Part shown: positions 1 through 8,284 of the stretch, piece after piece | How the letters are laid out: the number at the start of each line of letters is the position of its first letter | Position numbering within the stretch: position 1 is the first letter of the stretch | Assembly (NCBI GenBank): GCA_902489445.1 | Contig: CABTZX010000003.1 | Span: forward strand, 14,038 to 78,037 | Source: an uncultured Bacteroidales bacterium | Lineage (GTDB): Bacteria > Bacteroidota > Bacteroidia > Bacteroidales > Porphyromonadaceae | Length of the DNA stretch: 64,000 nucleotides | Reading direction: 5' to 3' | The notes under the pieces: generated by a model | The model's database searches: none | What the model saw: the letters and a program-made list of their open reading frames with translations, nothing else | Told to the model about the DNA's origin: nothing | Translations under genes and position numbers: made by a program

Positions 1-1948
1 CGAAGGCGCGAATAGTTATTCCGCCGATAAAATACAGGTATTGGAAGGCTTGGAAGCGGTGCGCAAACGCCCCGCCATGTACATTGGTGATATTAGCGAG
101 CGAGGGCTCCACCACTTGGTTAATGAGGTGGTGGATAACTCCGTGGACGAGGCTCTGGCGGGCTACTGCACCGATATCGATGTGCGCATTCTGCCGGGGA
201 ACGCCATTCGGGTAATTGATAACGGGCGAGGCATTCCGGTGGATATGCACCCCAAGGAACACCGCAGTGCGCTGGAAGTAGTAATGACTACGCTGCACGC
301 CGGGGGTAAATTTGACCAAGCCAACTACAAAGTGAGCGGCGGCTTACACGGTGTGGGCGTTTCCTGCGTTAATGCGCTTTCCAAAAAGTTAGTGGCGGAA
401 GTAAAGCGCGATGGGAAGCTTTACCGCCAAACCTATCACGAAGGCAAGCCGGACGGCCCGGTGGAAGTGGTAGGCGATGCGGACGGCTCCGGTACAATTA
501 TCACCTTTTATCCGGACGATACCATCTTTACCGTAACGGAATATAAGTTCGATCTGCTTGCGCGTCGCTTGCGTGAGCTCTCTTTCCTCAATGCGGGGCT
601 TCGCCTGCGCCTTACGGACGAGAGAGAGGCTCCTGCGGATGGCAAAACCGAGTATCCTTTTGAGCAATTCCATTCGGAAAACGGGCTCACCGAGTTCGTA
701 ACCTATTTGGATCGGAACCGCGAACCGCTCCTGGAAGCTCCCATCCGCATCGAATGCAACAAGGAGGGCTTCCCGCCTATCGATATTGCTATCACCTACA
801 ACAAGGACTATCAGGAAAACGTATATAGCTACGTAAACGACATCAACACGATTGAAGGCGGTACACACGTAACCGGCTTTAGGCGTGCACTGACGCGTAC
901 GCTGAAGGCTTATGCGGATCAATCCGGCATGTTGAGTAAAGCAAAAGTGAGCGTTGTGGGCGACGACTTCCGCGAAGGCTTAACGGCGGTGATCAGCGTA
1001 CAGGTAAAAGACCCTCAGTTTGAGGGACAAACGAAAACAAAACTCGGGAACAGCGAAATTGCTCCTGCCGTGGATCGCGTTGTGGGAGAGACACTTGCTA
1101 CCTATCTTGAGGAACATCCCGAAGAAGCCCGGCTGATTGTGGAAAAAGTGTTGCTGGCGGCTCAGGCACGTACGGCAGCGGAAAAGGCGCGCAGCTTGGT
1201 GCAACGCAAAACAGTACTATCCGGAGGCGGACTGCCCGGCAAGCTGGCGGACTGCTCGTCTAAGGATCCCGCTAAATGCGAGCTGTTCATTGTGGAAGGG
1301 GATTCGGCAGGCGGAACCGCTAAGCAGGGTCGCGATCGCGAGTTTCAGGCTATTCTGCCGCTGAGAGGTAAAATCCTCAACGTGGAAAAAGCGCAGGAAC
1401 ACCGTATTTTTGAGAATCAGGAAATCCGTAACATCTATACCGCTTTGGGCGTTACCGTAGGTACGGAGGACGACCCGAAGGCGCTCAATTTGTCCAAATT
1501 ACGCTACCATAAAGTGATCATCATGACCGATGCGGATGTGGACGGAGCGCACATTGGTACGCTGATCTTAACCTTCTTCTTCCGCAAAATGCGCGAACTG
1601 ATCGAGGACGGATACGTCTATTTGGCAACACCACCGCTCTATATGTGCAAAAAAGGCAAGGAAGAGGCGTATTGCTGGACAGAACGTCAGCGGCGCGAGT
1701 TTGTGGAACGCTTTGCGGACGGTAACGAAAACCGCGTACATGTACAGCGGTACAAAGGGTTGGGTGAAATGAACGAAGAGCAACTTTGGCAAACAACCAT
1801 GAACCCCGATACCCGTATCCTGAAACAGATAACGATGGACGACATTTTGTCCGCCGATACGCTGTTCTCAACGCTGATGGGAGAAAATGTGGAACCTCGT
1901 AAGCAATTTATTTCCGATAACGCTAATTATGCTCGCATCGATGCTTAA
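1..1948 (+). CDS. gyrB: DNA gyrase subunit B (5' truncated by window edge)
   Basis: GyrB is the ATPase subunit that with GyrA introduces negative supercoils. The reading frame is open from the first bases, and residues typical of the GyrB N-terminus (SADKIQVLEGLEAVRKRP) lie upstream of the first internal start-like codon at 41, so only the extreme N-terminus is missing; about 648 residues are present. Numbering from position 41, the GHKL ATP site shows DNGRGIP (60-66) and the GLHGVGVSCVNALS lid (about 101-114). The TOPRIM domain has EGDSAGG near 420 and DADVDGAH near 496. The C-terminal RYKGLGEMN stretch and the ending EPRKQFISDNANYARIDA favour GyrB over ParE. The stop is at 1946-1948, inside the start region of the next gene. 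Confidence 0.97.
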   Translation, partial: EGANSYSADKIQVLEGLEAVRKRPAMYIGDISERGLHHLVNEVVDNSVDEALAGYCTDIDVRILPGNAIRVIDNGRGIPVDMHPKEHRSALEVVMTTLHAGGKFDQANYKVSGGLHGVGVSCVNALSKKLVAEVKRDGKLYRQTYHEGKPDGPVEVVGDADGSGTIITFYPDDTIFTVTEYKFDLLARRLRELSFLNAGLRLRLTDEREAPADGKTEYPFEQFHSENGLTEFVTYLDRNREPLLEAPIRIECNKEGFPPIDIAITYNKDYQENVYSYVNDINTIEGGTHVTGFRRALTRTLKAYADQSGMLSKAKVSVVGDDFREGLTAVISVQVKDPQFEGQTKTKLGNSEIAPAVDRVVGETLATYLEEHPEEARLIVEKVLLAAQARTAAEKARSLVQRKTVLSGGGLPGKLADCSSKDPAKCELFIVEGDSAGGTAKQGRDREFQAILPLRGKILNVEKAQEHRIFENQEIRNIYTALGVTVGTEDDPKALNLSKLRYHKVIIMTDADVDGAHIGTLILTFFFRKMRELIEDGYVYLATPPLYMCKKGKEEAYCWTERQRREFVERFADGNENRVHVQRYKGLGEMNEEQLWQTTMNPDTRILKQITMDDILSADTLFSTLMGENVEPRKQFISDNANYARIDA

Positions 1949-3728
1949 CGCAGCCGATGCACAGCCGCTTTCGCCCGCATTACACGAGTTGTACGCGGAA
2001 GCCGAAGCAGCGCAAAGTACGGATCACGCCGCTAAACCGGTCATCGGGCTCGTAGCTCATGCCACGGAAGCGGGTAACAGCGTGGCGGATGCCTATGTAA
2101 AAGCGGTGAGCGATGCCGGCGGTGTACCGGTAATTCTCCCGATAGTGGACAATTTGTCGCTATTGGATTCGCTACTCGATACTATTGACGCACTGCTGCT
2201 CACCGGTGGATGCGATTCGCTACCGGCATACTTCGGTGAGGAACCGAATCCCAAAATCGGAAACATTCAGGTGGCGCGCGATCGGATGGAGCTACCTCTA
2301 TCCCTTTTCGCTACGCGACGCAATATGCCGGTGCTGGGAATTTGTCGCGGTATGCAGCTGATTAACATCGCATTAGGCGGTACTCTTTACCAAGATTTGG
2401 CAACCGATTTCCCGGGAAAGAGCATTGCCCACGCGCCAAAAGTGGATTTATCGGTAGGTTCCCACTCGGTGCGCCTCGCCGGAGGTAGGAACGAACTGCG
2501 CGATATTCTCGGGTTAAAAGAGGGCACTCCGCTGATGGTGAACAGTTTACATCATCAGGCGGTAAAAAAAGCAGGGAAGGGTTTGCGCGTGGTAGCGACC
2601 GCTCCCGACGGCGTTATTGAGGCGTTGAGCGGTTTTCCCGAAAAAAACATCATAGCAGTGCAGTGGCACCCCGAACAGATGGCGGCAAAAGGCGATGCCG
2701 TGATGAAACGTCTGTTCCGGTTTTTCGTTACCGAAGCCGCTCTCTATAAGCGCGCTAAAGCCATTCACATGCGTTCGGTGGTGTTGGATTCGCACAACGA
2801 TACGCCAATGACCTTTACCGCTACAACAGATTTATCCAAACGGGGTGATTCACAGGTAGATTTGTGCCGAATGCGCGAAGGATTGGTATCGACAAGCATT
2901 ATGATAGCCTATTTGCCGCAAGGCGCTTTAACCGCTGAAGCGCACAATAAAGCATATCGCTATGCCTTAGATAAATTGGATGCCATTAAGAGACAAACCG
3001 ACGCACATCCCGATAAGGTATGCTACGCCACATCGGCAGCGGATATTCGTGCCGCTAAGCGCAGCGGATTGCTCTCTATAGTGCCGTCCATCGAAAACGG
3101 ATATGCGATGGGTACGGATCTAAGCCGTTTGGATACGTTTCGGGAGCGGGGTGTGGTCTATATCACCCTCTGTCACAACGGAGATAATGCGCTTTGCGAT
3201 GCGGCACAACGGAGTAAACGTACACACAAAGGCATTAGTGCTTTAGGCGAAAAAGCGATCCTCCGGATGAACGAATTGGGCATTCTGGTGGATGTATCCC
3301 ACACTTCCGAGGAAACAACCCGTCAGGCGCTCCGTATCAGCCGAAAACCGATCATCGCCAGCCACTCATCGGCAAAGGAAATCTATAATCATCCGCGCAA
3401 TTTGTCGGACGAAATGCTCAAAGCTATAGCCGATAAGGGCGGAGTGGTGCAAGTTTGTCTGTACCATGGCTTTATTGCTCCCAACCGCGGAGAGGCTGAT
3501 ATACGCAAAGTGGCAGATCATATTGACCACATAGTCAAAGTGGCAGGGATTCACGCCGTTGGAGTGGGAAGTGACTTTGACGGGGGTGGCGGATTGATCG
3601 GATTGCGCGGAAGCAACGATTTGATCCGTTTAACCGTGGAATTGCTGCGCCGTGGCTACTCGGACGATGCGCTCGAAGCTCTGTGGGGTGGGAACTTTTT
3701 GCGCGTTATGGAGGCTAACGGAAGATAA
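1887..3728 (+). CDS. Peptidase C26 (gamma-glutamyl hydrolase-like) fused to membrane dipeptidase M19
   Basis: This 613-residue protein joins two peptidase modules. Residues about 50-285 are a class I glutamine-amidotransferase-like peptidase C26 domain of the PuuD type, with nucleophile elbow LGICRGMQL near 149 and a C-terminal HPEQ near 261. Residues about 295-605 are a renal-dipeptidase (M19) domain with the metal-binding DSHNDTP near 301 and later SHSSAKEIYNHPRN and VGVGSDFDGGG motifs. Both catalytic signatures look intact. Hydrolysis of gamma-glutamyl and dipeptide bonds is expected from the families; the actual substrate is unknown. The start is uncertain: ATG 1887 overlaps gyrB by 62 bp and encodes a hydrophobic signal-like segment ending ADA, whereas ATG 1929 or 1941 would give a shorter N-terminus. 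Confidence 0.88.
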   Translation: MWNLVSNLFPITLIMLASMLNAADAQPLSPALHELYAEAEAAQSTDHAAKPVIGLVAHATEAGNSVADAYVKAVSDAGGVPVILPIVDNLSLLDSLLDTIDALLLTGGCDSLPAYFGEEPNPKIGNIQVARDRMELPLSLFATRRNMPVLGICRGMQLINIALGGTLYQDLATDFPGKSIAHAPKVDLSVGSHSVRLAGGRNELRDILGLKEGTPLMVNSLHHQAVKKAGKGLRVVATAPDGVIEALSGFPEKNIIAVQWHPEQMAAKGDAVMKRLFRFFVTEAALYKRAKAIHMRSVVLDSHNDTPMTFTATTDLSKRGDSQVDLCRMREGLVSTSIMIAYLPQGALTAEAHNKAYRYALDKLDAIKRQTDAHPDKVCYATSAADIRAAKRSGLLSIVPSIENGYAMGTDLSRLDTFRERGVVYITLCHNGDNALCDAAQRSKRTHKGISALGEKAILRMNELGILVDVSHTSEETTRQALRISRKPIIASHSSAKEIYNHPRNLSDEMLKAIADKGGVVQVCLYHGFIAPNRGEADIRKVADHIDHIVKVAGIHAVGVGSDFDGGGGLIGLRGSNDLIRLTVELLRRGYSDDALEALWGGNFLRVMEANGR

Positions 3729-3812
3729 TGGCACGCTTTTTGCACTATCAACTTTAGTTATGACAGGAAAAAGAGAATAGATCTTTATCGTACTGATTAG
3801 ATAGCAAACAAA

Positions 3813-5846
3813 ATGTCCTTGGGATACAATAACAATAAAAACAACAAGAACTTGTCGCCTAAACAGAAGGTTCCCTTTAATCCGTTTTGGATTTACCTCA
3901 TCATAGGAGTAACCCTTTTGGGCTTTTTGTTCATTAAACCGTCGAAAGCGCAAAAGGAGCTTAGCTGGAACGAATTCAAAACCTACGCAGCGAGCGATGC
4001 CTTTTCCAAAATAACGGTGGATAGGCAAACCCTTACCGCTGTGGGTGAAGTGGCAGATAATAAGCTCAGCGAAGTATTCAGCCGGCAGGAATTACGCCGA
4101 TTTGAGAATACTACGCCGGGAAACCGAAGTACCTCCTACGAGGTTACTACCCAAATTCCTTCCGTGGATCGCTTTAGCGAATTTACGGATACACAAGCCA
4201 TTTCCGCGGAAATAGTATACGCAGCGCGCAGTTTCCCCTGGGGTTCCATTCTGCTCAACACGATTCCTTTCGTCCTTCTGATCTTCTTCTGGATCTATCT
4301 GATGCGTCGGATGAGCGCACAGGGCGGTAAGGGCGGCGGCGGAATATTCTCCGTTGGCAAAAGCAAAGCAAAGCTATTTGACCGCACCAAGGTTAATGTA
4401 ACGTTCAAGGATGTGGCGGGCTTGAACGAAGCGAAGCAGGAAGTAAAGGAAATTGTGGACTTTTTGCGCGAACCGGAGCAGTTCACCCGTTTGGGCGGTA
4501 AGATTCCCAAGGGCGCTCTGCTGGTAGGGCCTCCCGGAACGGGTAAAACGCTCATCGCAAAAGCTGTGGCCGGCGAGGCGCATGTACCCTTCTTTTCCAT
4601 GTCCGGTAGCGACTTTGTGGAAATGTTCGTAGGCGTGGGTGCCAGCCGTGTACGGGATCTCTTTACCCAAGCGAAGGAAAAAGCGCCCTGCATCGTCTTT
4701 ATAGATGAAATTGATGCTGTAGGGCGAGCACGTGGCAAAAATGCCAATTTGGGCGGAAACGATGAGCGCGAAAGCACGCTCAATCAGCTACTAACCGAAA
4801 TGGACGGCTTTGATTCAAACAGCGGTGTTATCGTTATGGCGGCAACCAACCGTGTGGATGTGCTGGATAGTGCCCTATTGCGCGCCGGCAGGTTCGATAG
4901 GCAAATCAGCGTCGATCTACCCGATATCAACGATCGTAAGGAAATTTTCAACGTACATATGAAGGGGCTCAAATTAAACCCCGATGTGGATGTTGAGCTT
5001 CTTGCCCGTCAAACGCCCGGATTCTCCGGTGCGGATATCGCAAACATCTGTAACGAAGCGGCGTTAATTGCGGCGCGCGGTAAAAAGCAATCCATTGATC
5101 GCGAGGACTTCAATAACGCCATCGACCGAATTATTGGCGGTTTGGAGAAAAAGAACCGCATCACTACGCAGGAAGAGCGCTCCAGTATTGCCATTCACGA
5201 AGCCGGCCACGCCACCGTAAGCTGGAAAACGCGCTACGGAAGTCCGCTTGTTAAGGTAACCATTGTACCGCGCGGCAAAGCATTAGGTGCCGCTTGGTAT
5301 ATGCCCGAAGAGCGACAAATCACGCACGAACAGGTACTACTGGACGAAATGTGTAGTCTTTTGGGCGGACGCGCCGCCGAGACGCTCTTCCTCGGAAGAA
5401 TGTCTACCGGAGCCGCCAACGACCTTGAGCGGGTAACCAAACTGGCAAGAGCTATGGTTTCCTACTATGGAATGAGCGACAAGTTGCCCAATGTCAATTA
5501 TTTTGACCCTCAGGACGAGTACGGATTTAGCAAACCCTACAGCGAAAAAACCGGTGAACTGATTGATGCTGAGGTACTCCGCATCATTGATGAACAGTTT
5601 GAACGCGCGAAAAACATCCTGAAAGAAAACGAAGAGGGACATCACAAAATCGCGTCGCTTCTGCTTGAAAAAGAGGTAATCTACACGGAAGATGTAGAAA
5701 ACATCCTTGGCAAGCGCCCATGGGAATCCCGCACCGACGAATTGGCACGCGAGGATGCCGAGCAAAAGGAGAAAGAGAACCAAAAAGAGGAGGAGGAAAA
5801 ACGTCCAACGCCACCGCCTCTTGATCCCAACCGATCCGCTGTTTGA
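3813..5846 (+). CDS. ftsH: ATP-dependent zinc metalloprotease FtsH
   Basis: FtsH is a membrane-anchored AAA+ protease that degrades misfolded membrane proteins and regulatory substrates. The 677-residue protein has a first transmembrane segment at about 25-41, a periplasmic loop, a second segment at about 139-165 followed by a positively charged RRM turn, and Walker A GPPGTGKT near 238. Walker B FIDEID is near 294, the AAA second region of homology is NRVDVLDSALLRAGRFDR, and the zinc-binding HEAGH is near 461. The C-terminus is a charged Glu/Lys-rich tail ending in a proline stretch. Its stop overlaps the start of cdsA (TGATG), so the two are probably translationally coupled. Confidence 0.97.
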   Translation: MSLGYNNNKNNKNLSPKQKVPFNPFWIYLIIGVTLLGFLFIKPSKAQKELSWNEFKTYAASDAFSKITVDRQTLTAVGEVADNKLSEVFSRQELRRFENTTPGNRSTSYEVTTQIPSVDRFSEFTDTQAISAEIVYAARSFPWGSILLNTIPFVLLIFFWIYLMRRMSAQGGKGGGGIFSVGKSKAKLFDRTKVNVTFKDVAGLNEAKQEVKEIVDFLREPEQFTRLGGKIPKGALLVGPPGTGKTLIAKAVAGEAHVPFFSMSGSDFVEMFVGVGASRVRDLFTQAKEKAPCIVFIDEIDAVGRARGKNANLGGNDERESTLNQLLTEMDGFDSNSGVIVMAATNRVDVLDSALLRAGRFDRQISVDLPDINDRKEIFNVHMKGLKLNPDVDVELLARQTPGFSGADIANICNEAALIAARGKKQSIDREDFNNAIDRIIGGLEKKNRITTQEERSSIAIHEAGHATVSWKTRYGSPLVKVTIVPRGKALGAAWYMPEERQITHEQVLLDEMCSLLGGRAAETLFLGRMSTGAANDLERVTKLARAMVSYYGMSDKLPNVNYFDPQDEYGFSKPYSEKTGELIDAEVLRIIDEQFERAKNILKENEEGHHKIASLLLEKEVIYTEDVENILGKRPWESRTDELAREDAEQKEKENQKEEEEKRPTPPPLDPNRSAV

Positions 5847-6703
5847 TGCACTTAGGGAAGAACTTTTGGGTGCGCGTAGTATCGGGAGCCGTTTATGTGC
5901 TTCTGATACTATTGCCGTTCTTTCTTGCTTGCGAATGGCTTTTCGGCGTCATTTTTGCCTTTTTCTTCCTTGCTTCCGTTATTGAGCTCAATAGGCTTAC
6001 CCGAGTAAACCGCACCCGTCCGCTCCGCACTACACTGGATGCGCTCTTTGCCGTATGGATGCTTTGGAGCGGAATGTTGGTGGCAAAGGGGCAATTTATC
6101 CCTGAAGTTGCCTTTCCGCTACTCATTTTTCTGATGTACACGCTACTCAGAAGCCTCTTTTCCGACCATCATAAGGAACTGCTCAATATCGGCAATTCCT
6201 TGCTGGCACTAACCTATATCGGCCTTCCTGCATTCCTTACCGCACTGACCGTCTATTGCCCTCGCCCATCGGGAGGGGTACTTTTCTGTGGCGATCGGCT
6301 CATTGCGCTATTTCTGATCGTATGGATTTCCGATTCTGCCGCCTATTTAGTTGGATCCCTGGTAGGCAAACGACCGCTTTGGATTGAAGTTTCGCCGCAC
6401 AAAACCGTTGAAGGGCTGTGCGGAGGCTTAGGCTGTGCGGCTATTGTTGCCTGCTTTTTCCCGCTTCTCTTCCCCCATACCTTTGCGGCGTATCATTGGT
6501 TCACCCTCGCATTATACGGACTAATCGTAGCTGCCGCCGGTGTTCTCGGCGATCTGTTCCAATCGATGCTCAAAAGGCGTGCCGGAGTTAAAGATGCCGG
6601 AAACATCATTCCCGGGCACGGAGGTATTCTCGATCGCCTTGATAGCTATCTTTTTGCCCTGCCCGCTGCCTACGCGCTGCACCTCCTCGCCACCACCCTC
6701 TAA
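5846..6703 (+). CDS. cdsA: Phosphatidate cytidylyltransferase
   Basis: CdsA makes CDP-diacylglycerol from CTP and phosphatidic acid, the branch point of phospholipid synthesis. The 285-residue polytopic membrane protein carries the C-terminal family signature, seen here as GDLFQSMLKRRAGVKDAGNIIPGHGGILDRLDS (about 234-266), containing the conserved Lys-Asp and GHGG(I/M)LDR residues. An in-frame TTG lies one codon upstream, but ATG 5846 is preferred because it overlaps the ftsH stop in a TGATG junction. It is the last gene of the gyrB-ftsH-cdsA run. Confidence 0.95.
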   Translation: MHLGKNFWVRVVSGAVYVLLILLPFFLACEWLFGVIFAFFFLASVIELNRLTRVNRTRPLRTTLDALFAVWMLWSGMLVAKGQFIPEVAFPLLIFLMYTLLRSLFSDHHKELLNIGNSLLALTYIGLPAFLTALTVYCPRPSGGVLFCGDRLIALFLIVWISDSAAYLVGSLVGKRPLWIEVSPHKTVEGLCGGLGCAAIVACFFPLLFPHTFAAYHWFTLALYGLIVAAAGVLGDLFQSMLKRRAGVKDAGNIIPGHGGILDRLDSYLFALPAAYALHLLATTL

Positions 6704-6972
6704 TCCCCCCTCTTTTATATGCCCCCAAACGTAGGGGTTCAACGCTCCAATTCCTCTATTGAAGCGACTTTTCCACACCAACTTCTCCGATAGGATCTTT
6801 GTATGTTTTTTCTCCAAAGAGACCTATTTCATATCCGTTTTCACCTATACGACCCCCAAAATTGCCTTTCCGATTCGATTGCTATTGCATAGCTGTTCCG
6901 TGAAATGATTATAATCATTAATTGGCGTTCCCCGGCTCTCAATGTTTCTTCGCGGAGCTCTATTTCTGTGGC
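6704..6972. other. Non-coding gap between convergent cdsA and ribD, with a 16-bp palindrome
   Basis: No credible gene is visible here. The one notable element is a perfect 16-bp palindrome AATGATTATAATCATT at 6904-6919, which could be an operator or a chance AT-rich palindrome. A weak CCCC...GGGG hairpin around 6722-6738 could help end cdsA transcription but has no T run. Confidence 0.4.
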
Positions 6973-7010
6973 TGTTATACCTCTGCACGAGGCGGTTATA
7001 CCATTGCGTT

Positions 7011-7094
7011 AAAAGGTATATACGTTTCAGGTGATAGGTATATAAGTTTCGAATGAAAGGTATATACGTTTCGCGTGAGAGGCATATACCTTTC
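7011..7094. repeat. 22-bp-pitch palindromic array, TATATA class (locus A)
   Basis: Four units with the GG of the GGTATATA core at 7015, 7037, 7059 and 7081, exactly 22 bp apart. Each unit is a version of the 18-bp palindrome GAAAGGTATATACCTTTC followed by a variable 4-bp spacer. Two weaker units (core GTTATACC) precede it at 6974 and 6995 with a 21-bp step. The array lies between the convergent 3' ends of cdsA and ribD. Confidence 0.9.
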
Positions 7095-7192
7095 GTGCTG
7101 ACCGTATAGCGAACCACTCGGCAGGATGCAACCCGAGCGAAAGATCAGTCGGGATGCCCTTTGGAGAACAAGGGATAGTGGATTAAGAGGGG

Positions 7193-8284
7193 TTAGGAGA
7201 GACGGGGCGCTGGGATGCCGCTGTGCAAGAGGATCGGGGATACTTCGCGGTCAATGGTATCGTACAAGCCGCTATCAACAAAGGATTGCAGCGTAGTGGC
7301 TCCCCCCTCAACCAAAAGCGAACGGATACCCTCGGCGTAGAGCAAACGCAGCAAGTAGGGAATTTGTGCGGCAAGTTGCTTTCGCCTCTCCGAAACGCCT
7401 TCTGTTCGGCTTGCCTTCGGCTCAGGAAGAGTAGCTTCGTCCGGTCCCGTTTTCACGGGAATATGCTTGCGAATCAGGGATACGTGTGGAGGAAGGTTGG
7501 TTGGTTCGAGCGCATCGGCATCACACACAATGCGGACCGGCACGGAGCTATCCTTCCAAAGACGACACGGCTCGCCAAGCGTGCTTAGTTGACTATCCAA
7601 AACGATGCGAACGGGGCTCTTGCCCCACCAGAGGCGATTGGTGAGCAGTGGGTTATCCGCAAGGAGTGTTTGCCTGCCTATCAGTATGGCATCATGTAGG
7701 TGGCGAAGCCGATGTACGTGTCGTTCGCGCAACGGATCGCTAAAGCGGATAGGCTTATCTGTGGGTGCGTTACGCAACGCATCGATGTATCCATCAGCAC
7801 TTTGCGCCCATTTGAGCGTTATAAAGGGGCGTTGCTTTTCCACATTGGTAAGAAAGACGCGATTTAGGCTTCGCGCTTCCGCTTCCAATATGCCAATCGT
7901 CACCTCAATCCCTGCCTCTTTGAGCTTTCGGATACCACGCCCCGCCACTTGCGGGAAGGGATCCTCCATCGCAATGACCACTCTTCGGAATCCTTTTTGT
8001 ACCAACATATCAGCGCACGGTGGCGTTTTGCCGTAATGCGAGCAAGGTTCCAGCGATACGTATAGGGTTGCTTCGGGCAAAAGGGCTACATCTTGCGGCT
8101 TAACCGAGCGAACCGCCTCCACTTCAGCGTGCGGCATGCCGGCGCAATGGTGGTACCCCTCGCCAATGATACGGTGATGATGCACAATTACGGCTCCCAC
8201 CAACGGATTGGGGGCAGTAAAGCCTTCAGCCATCTGCGCCAGTTCAATGGCTCGGCGCATATACAGTTCGTCGGAATTGATCAT
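7193..8284 (-). CDS. ribD: Bifunctional riboflavin deaminase/reductase RibD
   Basis: RibD catalyses two steps of riboflavin synthesis: deamination of the pyrimidinone produced by GTP cyclohydrolase II, then NADPH-dependent reduction of the ribosyl chain. The 363-residue protein has the N-terminal deaminase zinc site His52-Ala-Glu54 (PHAEVEAV) with Cys81 and Cys90 in PCSHYGKTPPC. A C-terminal reductase domain begins near 155 (FITLKWAQSADGYI). The start ATG overlaps the stop of the upstream transglutaminase gene by 4 bp (ATGA), showing cotranscription. No other riboflavin gene is in the window. Confidence 0.95.
   Translation of the reverse strand: MINSDELYMRRAIELAQMAEGFTAPNPLVGAVIVHHHRIIGEGYHHCAGMPHAEVEAVRSVKPQDVALLPEATLYVSLEPCSHYGKTPPCADMLVQKGFRRVVIAMEDPFPQVAGRGIRKLKEAGIEVTIGILEAEARSLNRVFLTNVEKQRPFITLKWAQSADGYIDALRNAPTDKPIRFSDPLRERHVHRLRHLHDAILIGRQTLLADNPLLTNRLWWGKSPVRIVLDSQLSTLGEPCRLWKDSSVPVRIVCDADALEPTNLPPHVSLIRKHIPVKTGPDEATLPEPKASRTEGVSERRKQLAAQIPYLLRLLYAEGIRSLLVEGGATTLQSFVDSGLYDTIDREVSPILLHSGIPAPRLS

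Noticed and set aside
389..922. Antisense open frames inside gyrB, ftsH, rnr, dnaK, copA and other large genes.
   Set aside because: They mirror well-supported genes, lack start signals and resemble no protein family.
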